The notes under the pieces are model-generated. The model was not told the origin of the DNA and made no database searches. It was given only the letters and a program-made list of their open reading frames with translations. Shown here one piece after another: positions 1 through 7,759 of a stretch of DNA of 12,647 bases. Each line of letters starts with the position of its first letter. Within the stretch, counting starts at the first letter, position 1. Made by a program: the position numbers and the translations under genes. The stretch comes from Planctomycetaceae bacterium (lineage in GTDB: Bacteria > Planctomycetota > Planctomycetia > Planctomycetales > Planctomycetaceae). The DNA is taken from NCBI GenBank assembly GCA_020426425.1, contig JAGQQB010000054.1, positions 1 through 12,647 of the forward strand, in the 5' to 3' direction.

Positions 1-8
1 GTCTCTGC

Positions 9-2861
9 CTAGACCATGCCGTTTGCCGTCAGGTTGCCGCCAACGGTGATGGAGCCCAACTCCGATTCCAAATCTCTGGCGGTGAGATTTCCGTCTACGT
101 TGATAGAACCGACCGTCGCCAAAACATCGAGGGCGCTGAGGTTCCCATCAAGATCAATCGTCCCGGCGGTCACGTCGTTCGTCACGTCCACATTGACTGC
201 GTCGAGCAGGCCCGTGATGTTGATCAAGTCCGCTGTGACGTCGGTTGTCGAGGAGACATTCACGGCGGACAGTTCGCCTGTCAGAGTGATCGCACCGGCG
301 ATTATGTTGGTACTTGCGGTGACATCTTTGGCCTGCAGTGAACCATCAACCGTGATCAAAGCAGCCGAAACGTCAAGAGCCGTAAGACCGCCACTGAGAT
401 CGATTGTCCCAGCGGTCACATCGGTTGTGACACCAACATTGACCGCTGAGAGCGTGCCTGTAATGTCGATGGCCCCTGCGTTGATGTCGTTGGTCACCAT
501 CACCTTCACAGCGTTTAGCGTTCCAACCATGTCGATGGCGGATGCAGTGACGTCAATCGCCGACGAAACATCGTTCGCGGTGAGCGTCCCGCCAACAGCG
601 ATGGCTCCCATTGACGTCATGACATCGTTCGCCGTTAGATTCCCCAGCACGTCGATTGAGACAGCCATGACATCATTGGCGCTCAGGTTCCCGTCGATGT
701 CGATGACCCCAGCCGTGAGTTTTCCAGTGCTGACGGTGACGTCATTGACATCCATGCCCAGGGTGCCGCTGATGTTGGTTCCTGTGGACGACGAGAACTC
801 GACACTTTGATCGCCGGTGACATCCCCGGTCACCTGGATCGCATCGGTCGTGCTCGTCAGTATCACATCCTGAGTTAATGCGACCCCGGACGAGTAGGAT
901 TGCAAACCAACGGTTCTGACATCGCCGCCTAACTCGATCGGTCCGTTGACGCTCAATGTCGCCAATGGATCGATCGCTCCGACACTCTTCTGGATGCTAA
1001 CCGACGGTGCGTCCAATTTCAGATTGGCATTCGTTCCCAAGATACTGTCGACGGTCTCCTTGAAAACGATGCTCCCGGTCGCGGTCAGTGTGATGACGCC
1101 ATCGCCGCCAGCCATGGTGTCATCGCCGATGCGGACGCTGTCGCAGAACAGGAAATCCGTCGCCGTCATATCGGCAGCGATCGTGGTCGTTGATCCGTCG
1201 CCAATGAACGTTGCCAGGCCGGTGACCGCGAGTAGATCGTTGACCTCAATGTCGCCCAATGCCGCATTGAGCGTGAGCGACGATCCCGCCTGCGCCTGCT
1301 CCTGAATCCGAATCATGCCGGATTGATTCCCTGAACCGAGGACGATTGCGTCCCAACCCGTCGCCGCCTGCAGCACGGTCGGGGCAATCTGCATCACATT
1401 CGCTGGCACCATCGTGGACGTGCCGACATCGATCCCGGTCGTCCCATTGGCAGGCCGAATCGTAAACAGAGCGCCCTGGACACTACTGGTCAGAACGGTC
1501 GCCGCATCCGCCACGACGGCATTCCCGTCAGTGACCGAACTGATCAGTTCCAGCGCCCCGCCATGCGTATCGAGGGTGATCGCGCCGAATTCGATTGGCC
1601 CACTGGCGTTGATATTGAGCGGTCCCGTGGACGTGTCGATGTTCCCCAGCAGATCGAATTCTTTCCCCGTGAACGACAGGCTGCCCACCGAGACATTGCC
1701 GCCGAGCGTAGTCAGCCCTGATACGTGTTGAATCTCGAACGCCGCGCCCAAGGTCACTTCAGCGAAGGTCGCGTTCGCCGCTGACGTGACCGTCAGATTC
1801 GCGAACGGATCGTCTACAGAAGAATTCACGTTCGTCAGGATGATGTCGCCAACTGCCGTAAACGTCAGGTCGATGTCGGAGTCGCCCGGGTTCAGAGCGG
1901 CCATGCTGAGGTCGATCGAATCTGCCGCCGCGAACTGTGTGGATTGATGGACGGTTGTCGCGCCGTTCAGTGTCAGTGAGTTGCCAGAGAGATCGCCATG
2001 CAGATCGATGGTCGACGCCGTCAGGCTGACATCACCGGTCGCGAAGATACTGCCGACTTCGAGGTCCCCCGCGTCGAGATCAATCGAACCGAGTTCGCTC
2101 CCGCTGCTGCCGAGTTGGCCATTTATCGAGAGTAAGCCCGTGCTGCCGACGTTGATCGACAAGTTTTCGCCGCCACCACCGGCGTTGACGACATCACCGA
2201 GTAGTTCAAACGATCCGCCGCCAGTATCCAGATTCAGGGTTTGCGTCAGCTGCAGATCGCCGGTGAGATCGAACGCGACGTTGTCGAAGCTTGACGCGGG
2301 GTCCGCAAATTGAATCGACTCAGAGTCGATGTTGACCATCACATTCGCAGGCAGATCGCCAATCGTCGTCGTATCGTCCCCATCGCCGACGGCAACGGTA
2401 ACGCTTGTGAGATTCGCAAGAGCACTCAGATCCCCGAGGACAATCGTGTCATTGCCAGCGCCGAGGTTGAACTGAATCGACGTGATGTCCGCTGGATCGA
2501 TCCCCTGGCCGTTGCCATTTCCATTCCCGTTGCCATTTCCATTTCTGCCCAAAATGTTGTTCATGCCATCCAGCACAAGCAGCCGCGAGTTCCCAGACAT
2601 TCCCTGGGTCTCTATTGAGAACGAAATTTGGTCGACTGAATCGGTCCCAATGTCGCCTGTGATGGTCAACACGCCATCGATTGACAACGCCGCCGTCGCA
2701 TCGAGCACGCGGCGGTCTTCCAGCCGTTCCAGCCACAACGGGGCCGCCCGTAAGGCATGCTGCGGAATCCCCCCAGGACGCTTGCCGTGAGGCGAAACAT
2801 CAACACTGCCTAGCGCGGCGAATCGCCGCACCAGGTTGTTTAATCGAGACAACCAGAACAT
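9..2861 (-). CDS. LEPR-XLL-type secreted repeat protein (beta-helix-like, hypothetical)
   Basis: This is a large exported protein of unknown function, 950 residues from the chosen start. The N-terminus has a basic/hydrophobic leader (MFWLSRLNNLVRRFAAL) and then, at residues 44-55, LERLEDRRVLDA. That stretch matches the LEPR-XLL leader typical of planctomycete surface and secreted giant proteins. Residues 107-120 are an Asn-Gly run. Residues 134-168 carry two weak RTX-like patches (GAGNDTIVLGD and VGDGDDTTT) that could bind calcium. The rest is rich in Ala, Thr, Gly, Asp and Val, with short alternating strands as in filamentous-haemagglutinin-type beta-helices. The last 241 residues are about 12 repeats. 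No dockerin, PEP-CTERM motif, anchor or membrane segment follows the last repeat. A GTG at 2931-2933 would add 24 residues. I prefer ATG 2859-2861 because a strong ribosome binding site precedes it. Surface adhesion or a structural role is inference only. Confidence 0.8.
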   Translation of the reverse strand: MFWLSRLNNLVRRFAALGSVDVSPHGKRPGGIPQHALRAAPLWLERLEDRRVLDATAALSIDGVLTITGDIGTDSVDQISFSIETQGMSGNSRLLVLDGMNNILGRNGNGNGNGNGNGQGIDPADITSIQFNLGAGNDTIVLGDLSALANLTSVTVAVGDGDDTTTIGDLPANVMVNIDSESIQFADPASSFDNVAFDLTGDLQLTQTLNLDTGGGSFELLGDVVNAGGGGENLSINVGSTGLLSINGQLGSSGSELGSIDLDAGDLEVGSIFATGDVSLTASTIDLHGDLSGNSLTLNGATTVHQSTQFAAADSIDLSMAALNPGDSDIDLTFTAVGDIILTNVNSSVDDPFANLTVTSAANATFAEVTLGAAFEIQHVSGLTTLGGNVSVGSLSFTGKEFDLLGNIDTSTGPLNINASGPIEFGAITLDTHGGALELISSVTDGNAVVADAATVLTSSVQGALFTIRPANGTTGIDVGTSTMVPANVMQIAPTVLQAATGWDAIVLGSGNQSGMIRIQEQAQAGSSLTLNAALGDIEVNDLLAVTGLATFIGDGSTTTIAADMTATDFLFCDSVRIGDDTMAGGDGVITLTATGSIVFKETVDSILGTNANLKLDAPSVSIQKSVGAIDPLATLSVNGPIELGGDVRTVGLQSYSSGVALTQDVILTSTTDAIQVTGDVTGDQSVEFSSSTGTNISGTLGMDVNDVTVSTGKLTAGVIDIDGNLSANDVMAVSIDVLGNLTANDVMTSMGAIAVGGTLTANDVSSAIDVTASAIDMVGTLNAVKVMVTNDINAGAIDITGTLSAVNVGVTTDVTAGTIDLSGGLTALDVSAALITVDGSLQAKDVTASTNIIAGAITLTGELSAVNVSSTTDVTADLINITGLLDAVNVDVTNDVTAGTIDLDGNLSALDVLATVGSINVDGNLTARDLESELGSITVGGNLTANGMV
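12..734 (-). repeat. About 12 tandem protein repeats (16-23 residues each)
   Basis: The C-terminal 241 residues of the secreted protein divide into about 12 units that follow I-x-x-x-G-x-L-x-A-x-x-V. Examples of the core are IDIDGNLSANDV, ITVDGSLQAKDV, ITLTGELSAVNV and INVDGNLTARDL. Unit lengths in order are about 23, 16, 18, 22, 21, 22, 16, 22, 22, 22, 18 and 19 residues, so 22-residue units predominate, with shorter ones interspersed. The long units have an extra TTDVTAGT-like strand. The regular spacing of hydrophobic positions and of Gly/Asn fits one beta-helix coil per unit. The copies have diverged in DNA sequence, so they are an old expansion rather than a recent slippage product. Confidence 0.8.
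2509..2544 (-). repeat. 18-bp tandem repeat x2 coding for Asn-Gly run
   Basis: Two adjacent 18-base units (2509-2526 and 2527-2544) differ only at the last base. They lie inside the secreted protein gene and, with flanking codons, encode the (Asn-Gly)n stretch. The unit is a multiple of three, so gain or loss of a copy would change the protein by six residues without a frameshift. Confidence 0.8.
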
Positions 2862-3343
2862 TCCACATCTCCTCCCAGCCGCCGCCGATGTCGGTTGACT
2901 GGAGAATTCTCCCAGCCCCGTTGCTCTTGTCACCCTAAGTGGTTTCGCGCTAGTGCCTTTTGATTATCCCCGGAGCGTGACTCGGAAGTCAATCACGATC
3001 TGCTACGGGGCGAGCATCAGGCGGCGTTGACCGCGTCGGTGATTCCAATGCGAAACAGATGCCAAAGGGCGACACGGGCTCTGTGTTTCCAGATGTGTGC
3101 CTGTGCGCGAGGTCGTGGACGGGCGGGGTTCATGGCGGGGCACCACTCCGCAGCATGGCCCACATTTCCGTTGGTGGCCCCATCGAGTTCCCCTGACGCG
3201 GTCAGGTCATTACCTCGCGGCAATCTCAGTGCCTCGGCGAAGCGACTTTCGCTGAGAAATTCGGTGCGTTCGAGACAACGCAGCGGTACGATCCACTCAG
3301 ACGTTCATTCACCAGGAATTCCGATCCTGAAAAGGGCATCACA
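2862..3343. other. Intergenic region between divergent genes
   Basis: This 482-base stretch separates the divergent starts of the secreted repeat protein and the DUF1559 protein, so it should hold promoters for both. I see no convincing sigma-70 -35/-10 pair, no RNA gene and no protein with family features. An open frame at 3027-3398 gives a Cys/Arg/Ser-rich product without recognisable motifs and runs past the DUF1559 start, so I do not call it. A short AGCGA-CTT-TCGCT stem lies near 3240-3252 and is too small to interpret. Confidence 0.5.
2869..2876 (-). promoter_or_regulatory. Strong Shine-Dalgarno fixing the start of the secreted repeat protein
   Basis: On the minus strand the sequence GGGAGGAG lies 7 bases before ATG 2859-2861. 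It is a near-perfect anti-16S match at ideal spacing. The longer reading from GTG 2931-2933 has no comparable site, and its extra 24 residues do not resemble a leader. This is why the start is placed at 2861. Confidence 0.75.
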
Positions 3344-4102
3344 ATGTTGGCACGAACCACCGCGACCGGCCGATCTCCGCGACAAGGTCTTTCGTTGATT
3401 GAAATCCTGGTGATCATCCTCATTGTGGGGCTGTTGATCGGGTTTCTTCTGTTGCCTGTAACTCGCGATGTTCGCCCCGCTGTCAGGCGTTCCGCATGCA
3501 AGAATCACCTGAAGCAAATTGGACTTGCCCTCCACAACTACCACGATGAGTACGGTTCCTTTCCGCCGGCGTACACCGTTGACGCCGATGGCCGTCGGCT
3601 CCACAGTTGGCGCACGCTCATCCTTCCCTTCATCGACGAAGGCCCGCTCTATAGCCAGATCGACTTGGCACAACCGTGGGACAGTCCCGCCAATGCCGCA
3701 CTGCACACGGACATCCCTGAGTGCTACCGCTGCCCTTCGGCTGAATCGCCCAGAGGGGAGACCACCTATGTCGCCGTCGTCGATGCCCAGACTGTCTGGC
3801 CGGGAGCGGAATCGTGTCAGCTGAAAGACATCACCGATGGCACCAGCAATACGATCCTGGTGATCGAATGTGTCAACGCTCACATCCACTGGATGGAACC
3901 GCGCGACCTCACTCTGGATATGGCCCTGACCGGCCTGAATAGCGACGCCACCGGATCCCCCAGCAGCGGCCATGTCGGTGGCTGGCATGTGCTTGTGTCC
4001 GATGGGGCCGTCCGCTTTGTCAGTGAAAACATTCCGCTCGATGGTCTGAGCAAACTTCTGCGCCGCAACGATGGCGGCGCAATTCAAGTCGAAGAGTGGT
4101 GA
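3344..4102 (+). CDS. DUF1559 family protein with prepilin-type N-terminus
   Basis: This 252-residue protein belongs to the DUF1559 (SBP_bac_10-like) family, which is hugely expanded in planctomycetes and whose role is unknown. The N-terminus is a type IV prepilin-like signal: a basic leader ending in G15, then LSLIE with the conserved Glu at +5, then the hydrophobic segment ILVIILIVGLLIGFLLLP. A prepilin peptidase would cut after G15 and the helix would anchor the protein. Next comes the family signature CKNHLKQIGLALHNYHDEYG (about residues 51-70). The C-terminus carries the usual H-x-GG-x-H-x-LVSDGAVRFVSENI block (about 208-228). It is somewhat shorter than the usual 300-350 residues. The start ATG has only a weak AAGGG upstream, but it is the only start that keeps the full leader. 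It ends 7 bases from the convergent HAD gene. Confidence 0.9.
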   Translation: MLARTTATGRSPRQGLSLIEILVIILIVGLLIGFLLLPVTRDVRPAVRRSACKNHLKQIGLALHNYHDEYGSFPPAYTVDADGRRLHSWRTLILPFIDEGPLYSQIDLAQPWDSPANAALHTDIPECYRCPSAESPRGETTYVAVVDAQTVWPGAESCQLKDITDGTSNTILVIECVNAHIHWMEPRDLTLDMALTGLNSDATGSPSSGHVGGWHVLVSDGAVRFVSENIPLDGLSKLLRRNDGGAIQVEEW

Positions 4103-4109
4103 GCCGCGA

Positions 4110-4766
4110 TCAGCCCGTGCTTAGCAGTTCCAGCACGTATGGATCGTGCAGGCTGCTGACGATCGCTCGGGCGGAGGTGAAGTCGTGCTGGGCACTGTGC
4201 TGATGCGGGACCGAGACCACGTGCGCCCCGGCGGCGGCAGCGGCCTTGGTGCCATTCTCGCTGTCTTCAAATACGAGCATTTCGGCAGGCGCCACCTGCA
4301 AACGCTTCGCGGCGGTGAGATAGATTTCAGGGTGTGGCTTCCCGTGCGTCACATCTTCGGCAGTGATCGTGGTGTCGAACCGCGGCAGCAGATTGAATGG
4401 TCGCAGACACCGCTCCAGATAGCGTCGGTCTGATGACGTCGCGACGGCTTTGGGAAGTTGTTTCGCCTCGATCAATTCGATCACCTCGAACAGCCCCGGC
4501 ATGGTCGCGAGCTGTTGTTCGATCAGTGCATCGAAAATCGCTTCGGACTCCACCTGCAGCTGGGGGATCGTATCGCTGAGCTGCATCACGTCGATCATCG
4601 CGGCAAACGCCTCTTTGGCGCGACGCCCCATCATCCGCTGAAACATCTCTGGCGTCGCGACCTTGCCCCGTCGCCGGATCAACTCGTGCCCGGTCTCGTG
4701 GAATAGATCTTCGGTGTTGAACATGATGCCGTCCATGTCGAACACAACGGCACGAATCGTGGGCAT
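4110..4766 (-). CDS. HAD-superfamily hydrolase, beta-phosphoglucomutase/phosphatase-like (subfamily IA)
   Basis: This is a cytosolic haloacid dehalogenase-fold phosphatase or phosphomutase, 218 residues from the chosen start. All four HAD motifs are visible. Motif I is FDMDG with nucleophile D10 and acid/base D12. Motif II is ATSSD with T110/S111. Motif III is K143 in HGKPHPE. Motif IV is FEDSENG with E167 and D168. The helical cap between motifs I and II (about residues 17-90) and the GKPxPEIY stretch are typical of subfamily IA variant 3 enzymes such as beta-phosphoglucomutase and small sugar-phosphate or nucleotide phosphatases. The substrate cannot be told from sequence. An upstream ATG (4904) would add 46 residues with no family resemblance, so I place the start at 4766, where the fold begins. 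The SGNH gene lies upstream on the same strand, 182 bases away, so co-transcription is possible but not shown. Confidence 0.9.
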   Translation of the reverse strand: MPTIRAVVFDMDGIMFNTEDLFHETGHELIRRRGKVATPEMFQRMMGRRAKEAFAAMIDVMQLSDTIPQLQVESEAIFDALIEQQLATMPGLFEVIELIEAKQLPKAVATSSDRRYLERCLRPFNLLPRFDTTITAEDVTHGKPHPEIYLTAAKRLQVAPAEMLVFEDSENGTKAAAAAGAHVVSVPHQHSAQHDFTSARAIVSSLHDPYVLELLSTG

Positions 4767-4948
4767 GAGTGTGATTTCCAGGGATGTGTGGATGAAGAAT
4801 CGAGGCGGCGCCAAGCGATTTGCACGGCAGATTGTAGCAGCGGCAGCCGGGGGACCAATCAGCGGGGACTGTTGCCTGCGGTTGTGTTCGTTCCACAGCC
4901 ACATTCGCTGCAGGCTGCTGCCGAGACGTCGATTGCTGTGACCGTCGA

Positions 4949-6043
4949 CTATGCCCGGAGCGACTTGCGCAGCACGGGCTCCATCGCGTCAGCCTGACGG
5001 AAGAAGCCGAGGTCGGAAGGATGCGAGCCATCGGTGGTGTCTTCGCGATCCAGTCCAAGCAAGTCCTCCCCCTCAATGTAGAACAGTTTTTGAACGCCCT
5101 GTTGCTGTAAGTTTGCGTACGCCTGCTGGAATGCGGCTCGGCTGGCGGCGTGACGTTCCCGGCGGGATTGAATCCAGGGAGCGTTCGGATAGGTACGATC
5201 TTCCACGAGCACAATGGGCGTGTCGGGATGTGCCTTACGGAGAGTGTGGACCAGCGGCTCGGTCCGTTCGGCGACTTCCGGGCCGTTCATATTGGGCAGA
5301 CAGTCGATGACGTACACCGCCGGATCGAGTTCCGCCAGCAGATTGGCGACTTCCTGTTCCATCCGCCCATTCCCGGAGAATCCGAGATTGATTACCGGGC
5401 GATTCAGTCGACGCCCCAAAATCGCAGGATGCGGCATGCCTGGTCGGGACGCACAGGCGCCGTGGGTGATGGACGTCCCATAGAAGACGATGGGTTTTTC
5501 GGCTCGTGGTGCAATCGGTGCGAAGCTCGCCCCCTGCGGGACCCCGATGCGGAGTGACTCAGTGCCGTTGTAGAGTGGTAGATACACGGTGTAGTCCCGC
5601 TCGCCAGGATCAAGTCCGGAGATCAGCGGCCCCTGCATGTGCTGCGCGGTCGGCTTACTGACGGAAACCCAGCGCAGTTGCCTCTGTTCGTTCTCGGCAT
5701 ACAGATCGAGTCCGCTGACGCCGGTTGCTGGCATGTGCGGCATGGCGAGGTTCGACGAGGTGACGGTGTGATCAGCGAGAATCATGGTTGCATCAGTCCG
5801 GAACCGCACCAGCATGCCTGCAGAATGTCGACTGAGCGACCAGACAGGATCACGCACAATTCCCTTCGCTTTCGATGGGAGGCGATCGAAATATTTCTCG
5901 GTCTCAGTCCATCCTTTGCCTTCGATCCCCCAGTCCCGCACGTCGTGCCAGGTAATGTCGGCTTCCGCCTGAGCCCACGCCGGAGGGAGCAATGACAGTC
6001 CGCCAACAGAGCCGGCGGCAATCAAGAATTCACGACGATGCAT
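4949..6043 (-). CDS. Tat-exported SGNH/GDSL-type hydrolase with GxDLY domain
   Basis: This 364-residue protein is a predicted exported esterase. It begins with a twin-arginine signal (HRREFLIAAGSVGGLSLLPP, then AWAQA, probable cut near residue 26), so it is folded before export. Residues about 28-180 form a beta-sandwich-like module with the GLDLY signature at 111-115 (Pfam GxDLY family). Residues about 183-360 are an SGNH hydrolase. Block I is GTSITHG with nucleophile S191 (GTS in place of GDS, normal for this subfamily). Block II is GFSGNG (G221-N225). Block V is DGSHPSD with catalytic D338 and H341. Related enzymes de-esterify carbohydrates, but the substrate here is unknown. The start is supported by AGGAG (6052-6056) 8 bases upstream. 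It is divergent from the peptidase-like gene at 6223. Confidence 0.92.
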   Translation of the reverse strand: MHRREFLIAAGSVGGLSLLPPAWAQAEADITWHDVRDWGIEGKGWTETEKYFDRLPSKAKGIVRDPVWSLSRHSAGMLVRFRTDATMILADHTVTSSNLAMPHMPATGVSGLDLYAENEQRQLRWVSVSKPTAQHMQGPLISGLDPGERDYTVYLPLYNGTESLRIGVPQGASFAPIAPRAEKPIVFYGTSITHGACASRPGMPHPAILGRRLNRPVINLGFSGNGRMEQEVANLLAELDPAVYVIDCLPNMNGPEVAERTEPLVHTLRKAHPDTPIVLVEDRTYPNAPWIQSRRERHAASRAAFQQAYANLQQQGVQKLFYIEGEDLLGLDREDTTDGSHPSDLGFFRQADAMEPVLRKSLRA

Positions 6044-6108
6044 GGTTCGGGCTCCTGAGTCAGTGATGGGAGTATTCGCTGTGCTGCATTAGAACAATTG
6101 AGTTCAGA

Positions 6109-6118
6109 TGATGCATCA
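6109..6118. promoter_or_regulatory. 10-bp palindrome in the divergent promoter region
   Basis: TGATGCATCA is a perfect palindrome located between the divergent SGNH hydrolase (start 6043) and peptidase-like gene (start 6223). The 179-base gap must contain both promoters. A regulator site is possible, but a single 10-base palindrome is weak evidence. Confidence 0.2.
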
Positions 6119-6222
6119 GCGGTCGATGATGCTGGCTGCCAGTTGCGAATTGACGACCGGTCACGTCTAATCGGCTGGAACGAACCGGCGATCCTGCCGC
6201 ACTTGACTGTAAGGCTGATGAC

Positions 6223-7578
6223 ATGATGCGAACACTGCTGCTCCTGACGTTGCTGCTACCTGCTGTCTCACGCATGTCGGCGAGCGCCGCTGATTACTCG
6301 GTGGTGGTTCGCAGGTCGACGCGAGAGAATCCCGAGTGGCAGAAGGTTGTGGACGTTCTCGTTGAACGGTATCAGGCTGATGTCATTATGTATGTCGACG
6401 ATGTGCGTGACGCACTGCCACGTTTGCAGGACTCGCATCCTCGCCGTACGTGCTTCGTGACGCCGCACGCAGAGGCGACACGGGAGTTCGTGGCTCAGGT
6501 ACATCAGCTGACACGGCAGTACGATGACGATCCTTATCCGGATACGCGCTGGGGCATTCTGACTGGATACGATGCGGCGAACGCGCTCGCCATCGCTCAG
6601 GAGGTGAAGCCGCTCGTCATTCGCAAGGTGGCCGGTGGCACGGAGCTGGCGCTGGAATGTTGCGAGCAGGGGCAGTGGTACGACGAACTCGTGCAGTTCA
6701 AACACGTCCTCAAAGAGCATGGGGAAGTGGCGGAAGAACTGCGCGGCCCCGCTGACACCACGGAGGCTCTGGCCGAGACGCTCAATACGTATCAGGCCGA
6801 TTTGTTCGTCACCTCGGGGCATGCGACCGAGCGGGACTGGCAGATTGGTTTCCGCTACCGCAACGGCTCGTTCCGCTGCCGCGATGGAAAGCTGTTTGGA
6901 CTCGACACGGCGAAGCAGGAGTATCCGATTGAATCGCCATCGCCCAAAGTTTACATGGCGGTGGGAAACTGCCTGATGGGGCACATCGACACGCAGGACG
7001 CAATGGCTCTGGCATGGCTGAACTCGGCCGGCGTGCGGCAGATGATTGGCTACACGGTCCTCACCTGGTATGGCTACGCCGGTTGGGGATGTCTGGACTA
7101 CTTTGTCGAGCAGCCCGGTCGCTACACGTTTGTCGAAGCGTTTCAGGCGAATCAGCTCGCCTTGATTCATCGTCTGCAGTCAGCGGAACTCAGCGATGGA
7201 GATCGTCGCGGACTGGAGTATGACCGCGATGTGCTCGCATTCTACGGGGACCCCGGCTGGGACGCCCGCATGGCTCCGGGGCAACAGCGATTCGACCTCG
7301 AGCTCACGCAGGCGGAAAACGTGTACACCGTGACCATCAAGCCGCTGCAGGGGAAGGAGAGTTTCGCGACGGTGAACAACAATGGCTCACAGCGCGGCGG
7401 GCGTCCGTTCGTGACTTTTCTGCCGGAACGTCTGCAGGACACTCAACTGATCAGTGGGGTCGAGTGGAAGCCCGTGATTGCCGATGACTTCGTGCTGATC
7501 CCAAGGCCCAAGATGTGCGATCCTGAGCTGACGTATCAAATTCGCTTTCGGGCGACGCCAATTGCCGTAAAGAATTAG
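6223..7578 (+). CDS. Secreted protein, probable clan CD (C25/gingipain-like) cysteine peptidase
   Basis: This 451-residue protein has a Sec-type signal peptide (MMRTLLLLTLLLPAVSRMSASAA, probable cut near residue 23). Past this it has the layout of caspase/gingipain-fold peptidases. A hydrophobic strand leads into a His (DLFVTSGH, H200). A second strand leads into a Cys about 50 residues later (KVYMAVGNC, C250), followed by a helix-strand (AMALAWLNSAGVRQMIGYTV). Then FYGDPGW (about 340-346) resembles the GDP-hydrophobic motif found after the catalytic Cys in family C25. Residues about 25-140 would be the N-terminal alpha/beta half and about 355-445 a C-terminal beta domain. H200/C250 as a catalytic dyad is inference from motif spacing; I do not recognise a named family. 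ATG 6223 has AAGG 8 bases upstream. It is divergently transcribed from the SGNH hydrolase. Confidence 0.75.
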   Translation: MMRTLLLLTLLLPAVSRMSASAADYSVVVRRSTRENPEWQKVVDVLVERYQADVIMYVDDVRDALPRLQDSHPRRTCFVTPHAEATREFVAQVHQLTRQYDDDPYPDTRWGILTGYDAANALAIAQEVKPLVIRKVAGGTELALECCEQGQWYDELVQFKHVLKEHGEVAEELRGPADTTEALAETLNTYQADLFVTSGHATERDWQIGFRYRNGSFRCRDGKLFGLDTAKQEYPIESPSPKVYMAVGNCLMGHIDTQDAMALAWLNSAGVRQMIGYTVLTWYGYAGWGCLDYFVEQPGRYTFVEAFQANQLALIHRLQSAELSDGDRRGLEYDRDVLAFYGDPGWDARMAPGQQRFDLELTQAENVYTVTIKPLQGKESFATVNNNGSQRGGRPFVTFLPERLQDTQLISGVEWKPVIADDFVLIPRPKMCDPELTYQIRFRATPIAVKN

Positions 7579-7698
7579 TGGAAGTCGTCGCCGAGTTGCT
7601 TGCCATCTGTGTGTACGTTCGTCACCTTGCGTCCGGAGTGAGACGTGGTCTGACAGGGTGACTGCATGTGCATGGTTCCAAGTGCAGCGGGACTGGCG

Positions 7699-7730
7699 TC
7701 ACCACGAGACGATGTCACCACGCGACGATG
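7699..7730 (+). repeat. 16-bp tandem repeat x2 upstream of the DUF971 gene
   Basis: Two adjacent 16-base units, tcaccacgagacgatg (7699-7714) and tcaccacgcgacgatg (7715-7730), differ at one base. They lie 29 bases before the preferred DUF971 start. A GTCAC begins at the left edge of each copy, and an inverted GTGAC follows at about 7734. This could be a regulator-binding site or a chance duplication. Confidence 0.6.
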
Positions 7731-7759
7731 TTTGTGACCTGAAGTCGGAAAGAGAGTCT

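Noticed and set aside
12..734. Periodic repeats as a possible CRISPR array
   Set aside because: The units are diverged, contiguous and in one reading frame, with no constant repeat and unique spacer pattern.
16..810. 264-codon open frame on the plus strand opposite the repeat block
   Set aside because: It is the mirror of the Gly/Asp/Val-rich repeat codons, its product is an unstructured Ser/Thr/Val/Pro-rich string, and the minus frame has the leader, ribosome binding site and repeats.
3027..3398. 123-codon open frame in the divergent region
   Set aside because: The product is Cys/Arg/Ser-rich with no motifs and the frame runs into the well-supported DUF1559 start.
3305..4087. 260-codon open frame antisense to the DUF1559 gene
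   Set aside because: The plus frame has clear prepilin and DUF1559 signatures; the antisense product has none.
4327..5214. 295-codon minus-strand frame across the HAD and SGNH genes
   Set aside because: It overlaps two well-supported genes in another frame and gives an Arg-rich product with no motif.
6268..7170. 300-codon open frame antisense to the peptidase-like gene
   Set aside because: The plus frame has a signal peptide and coherent motifs; the antisense frame has neither.
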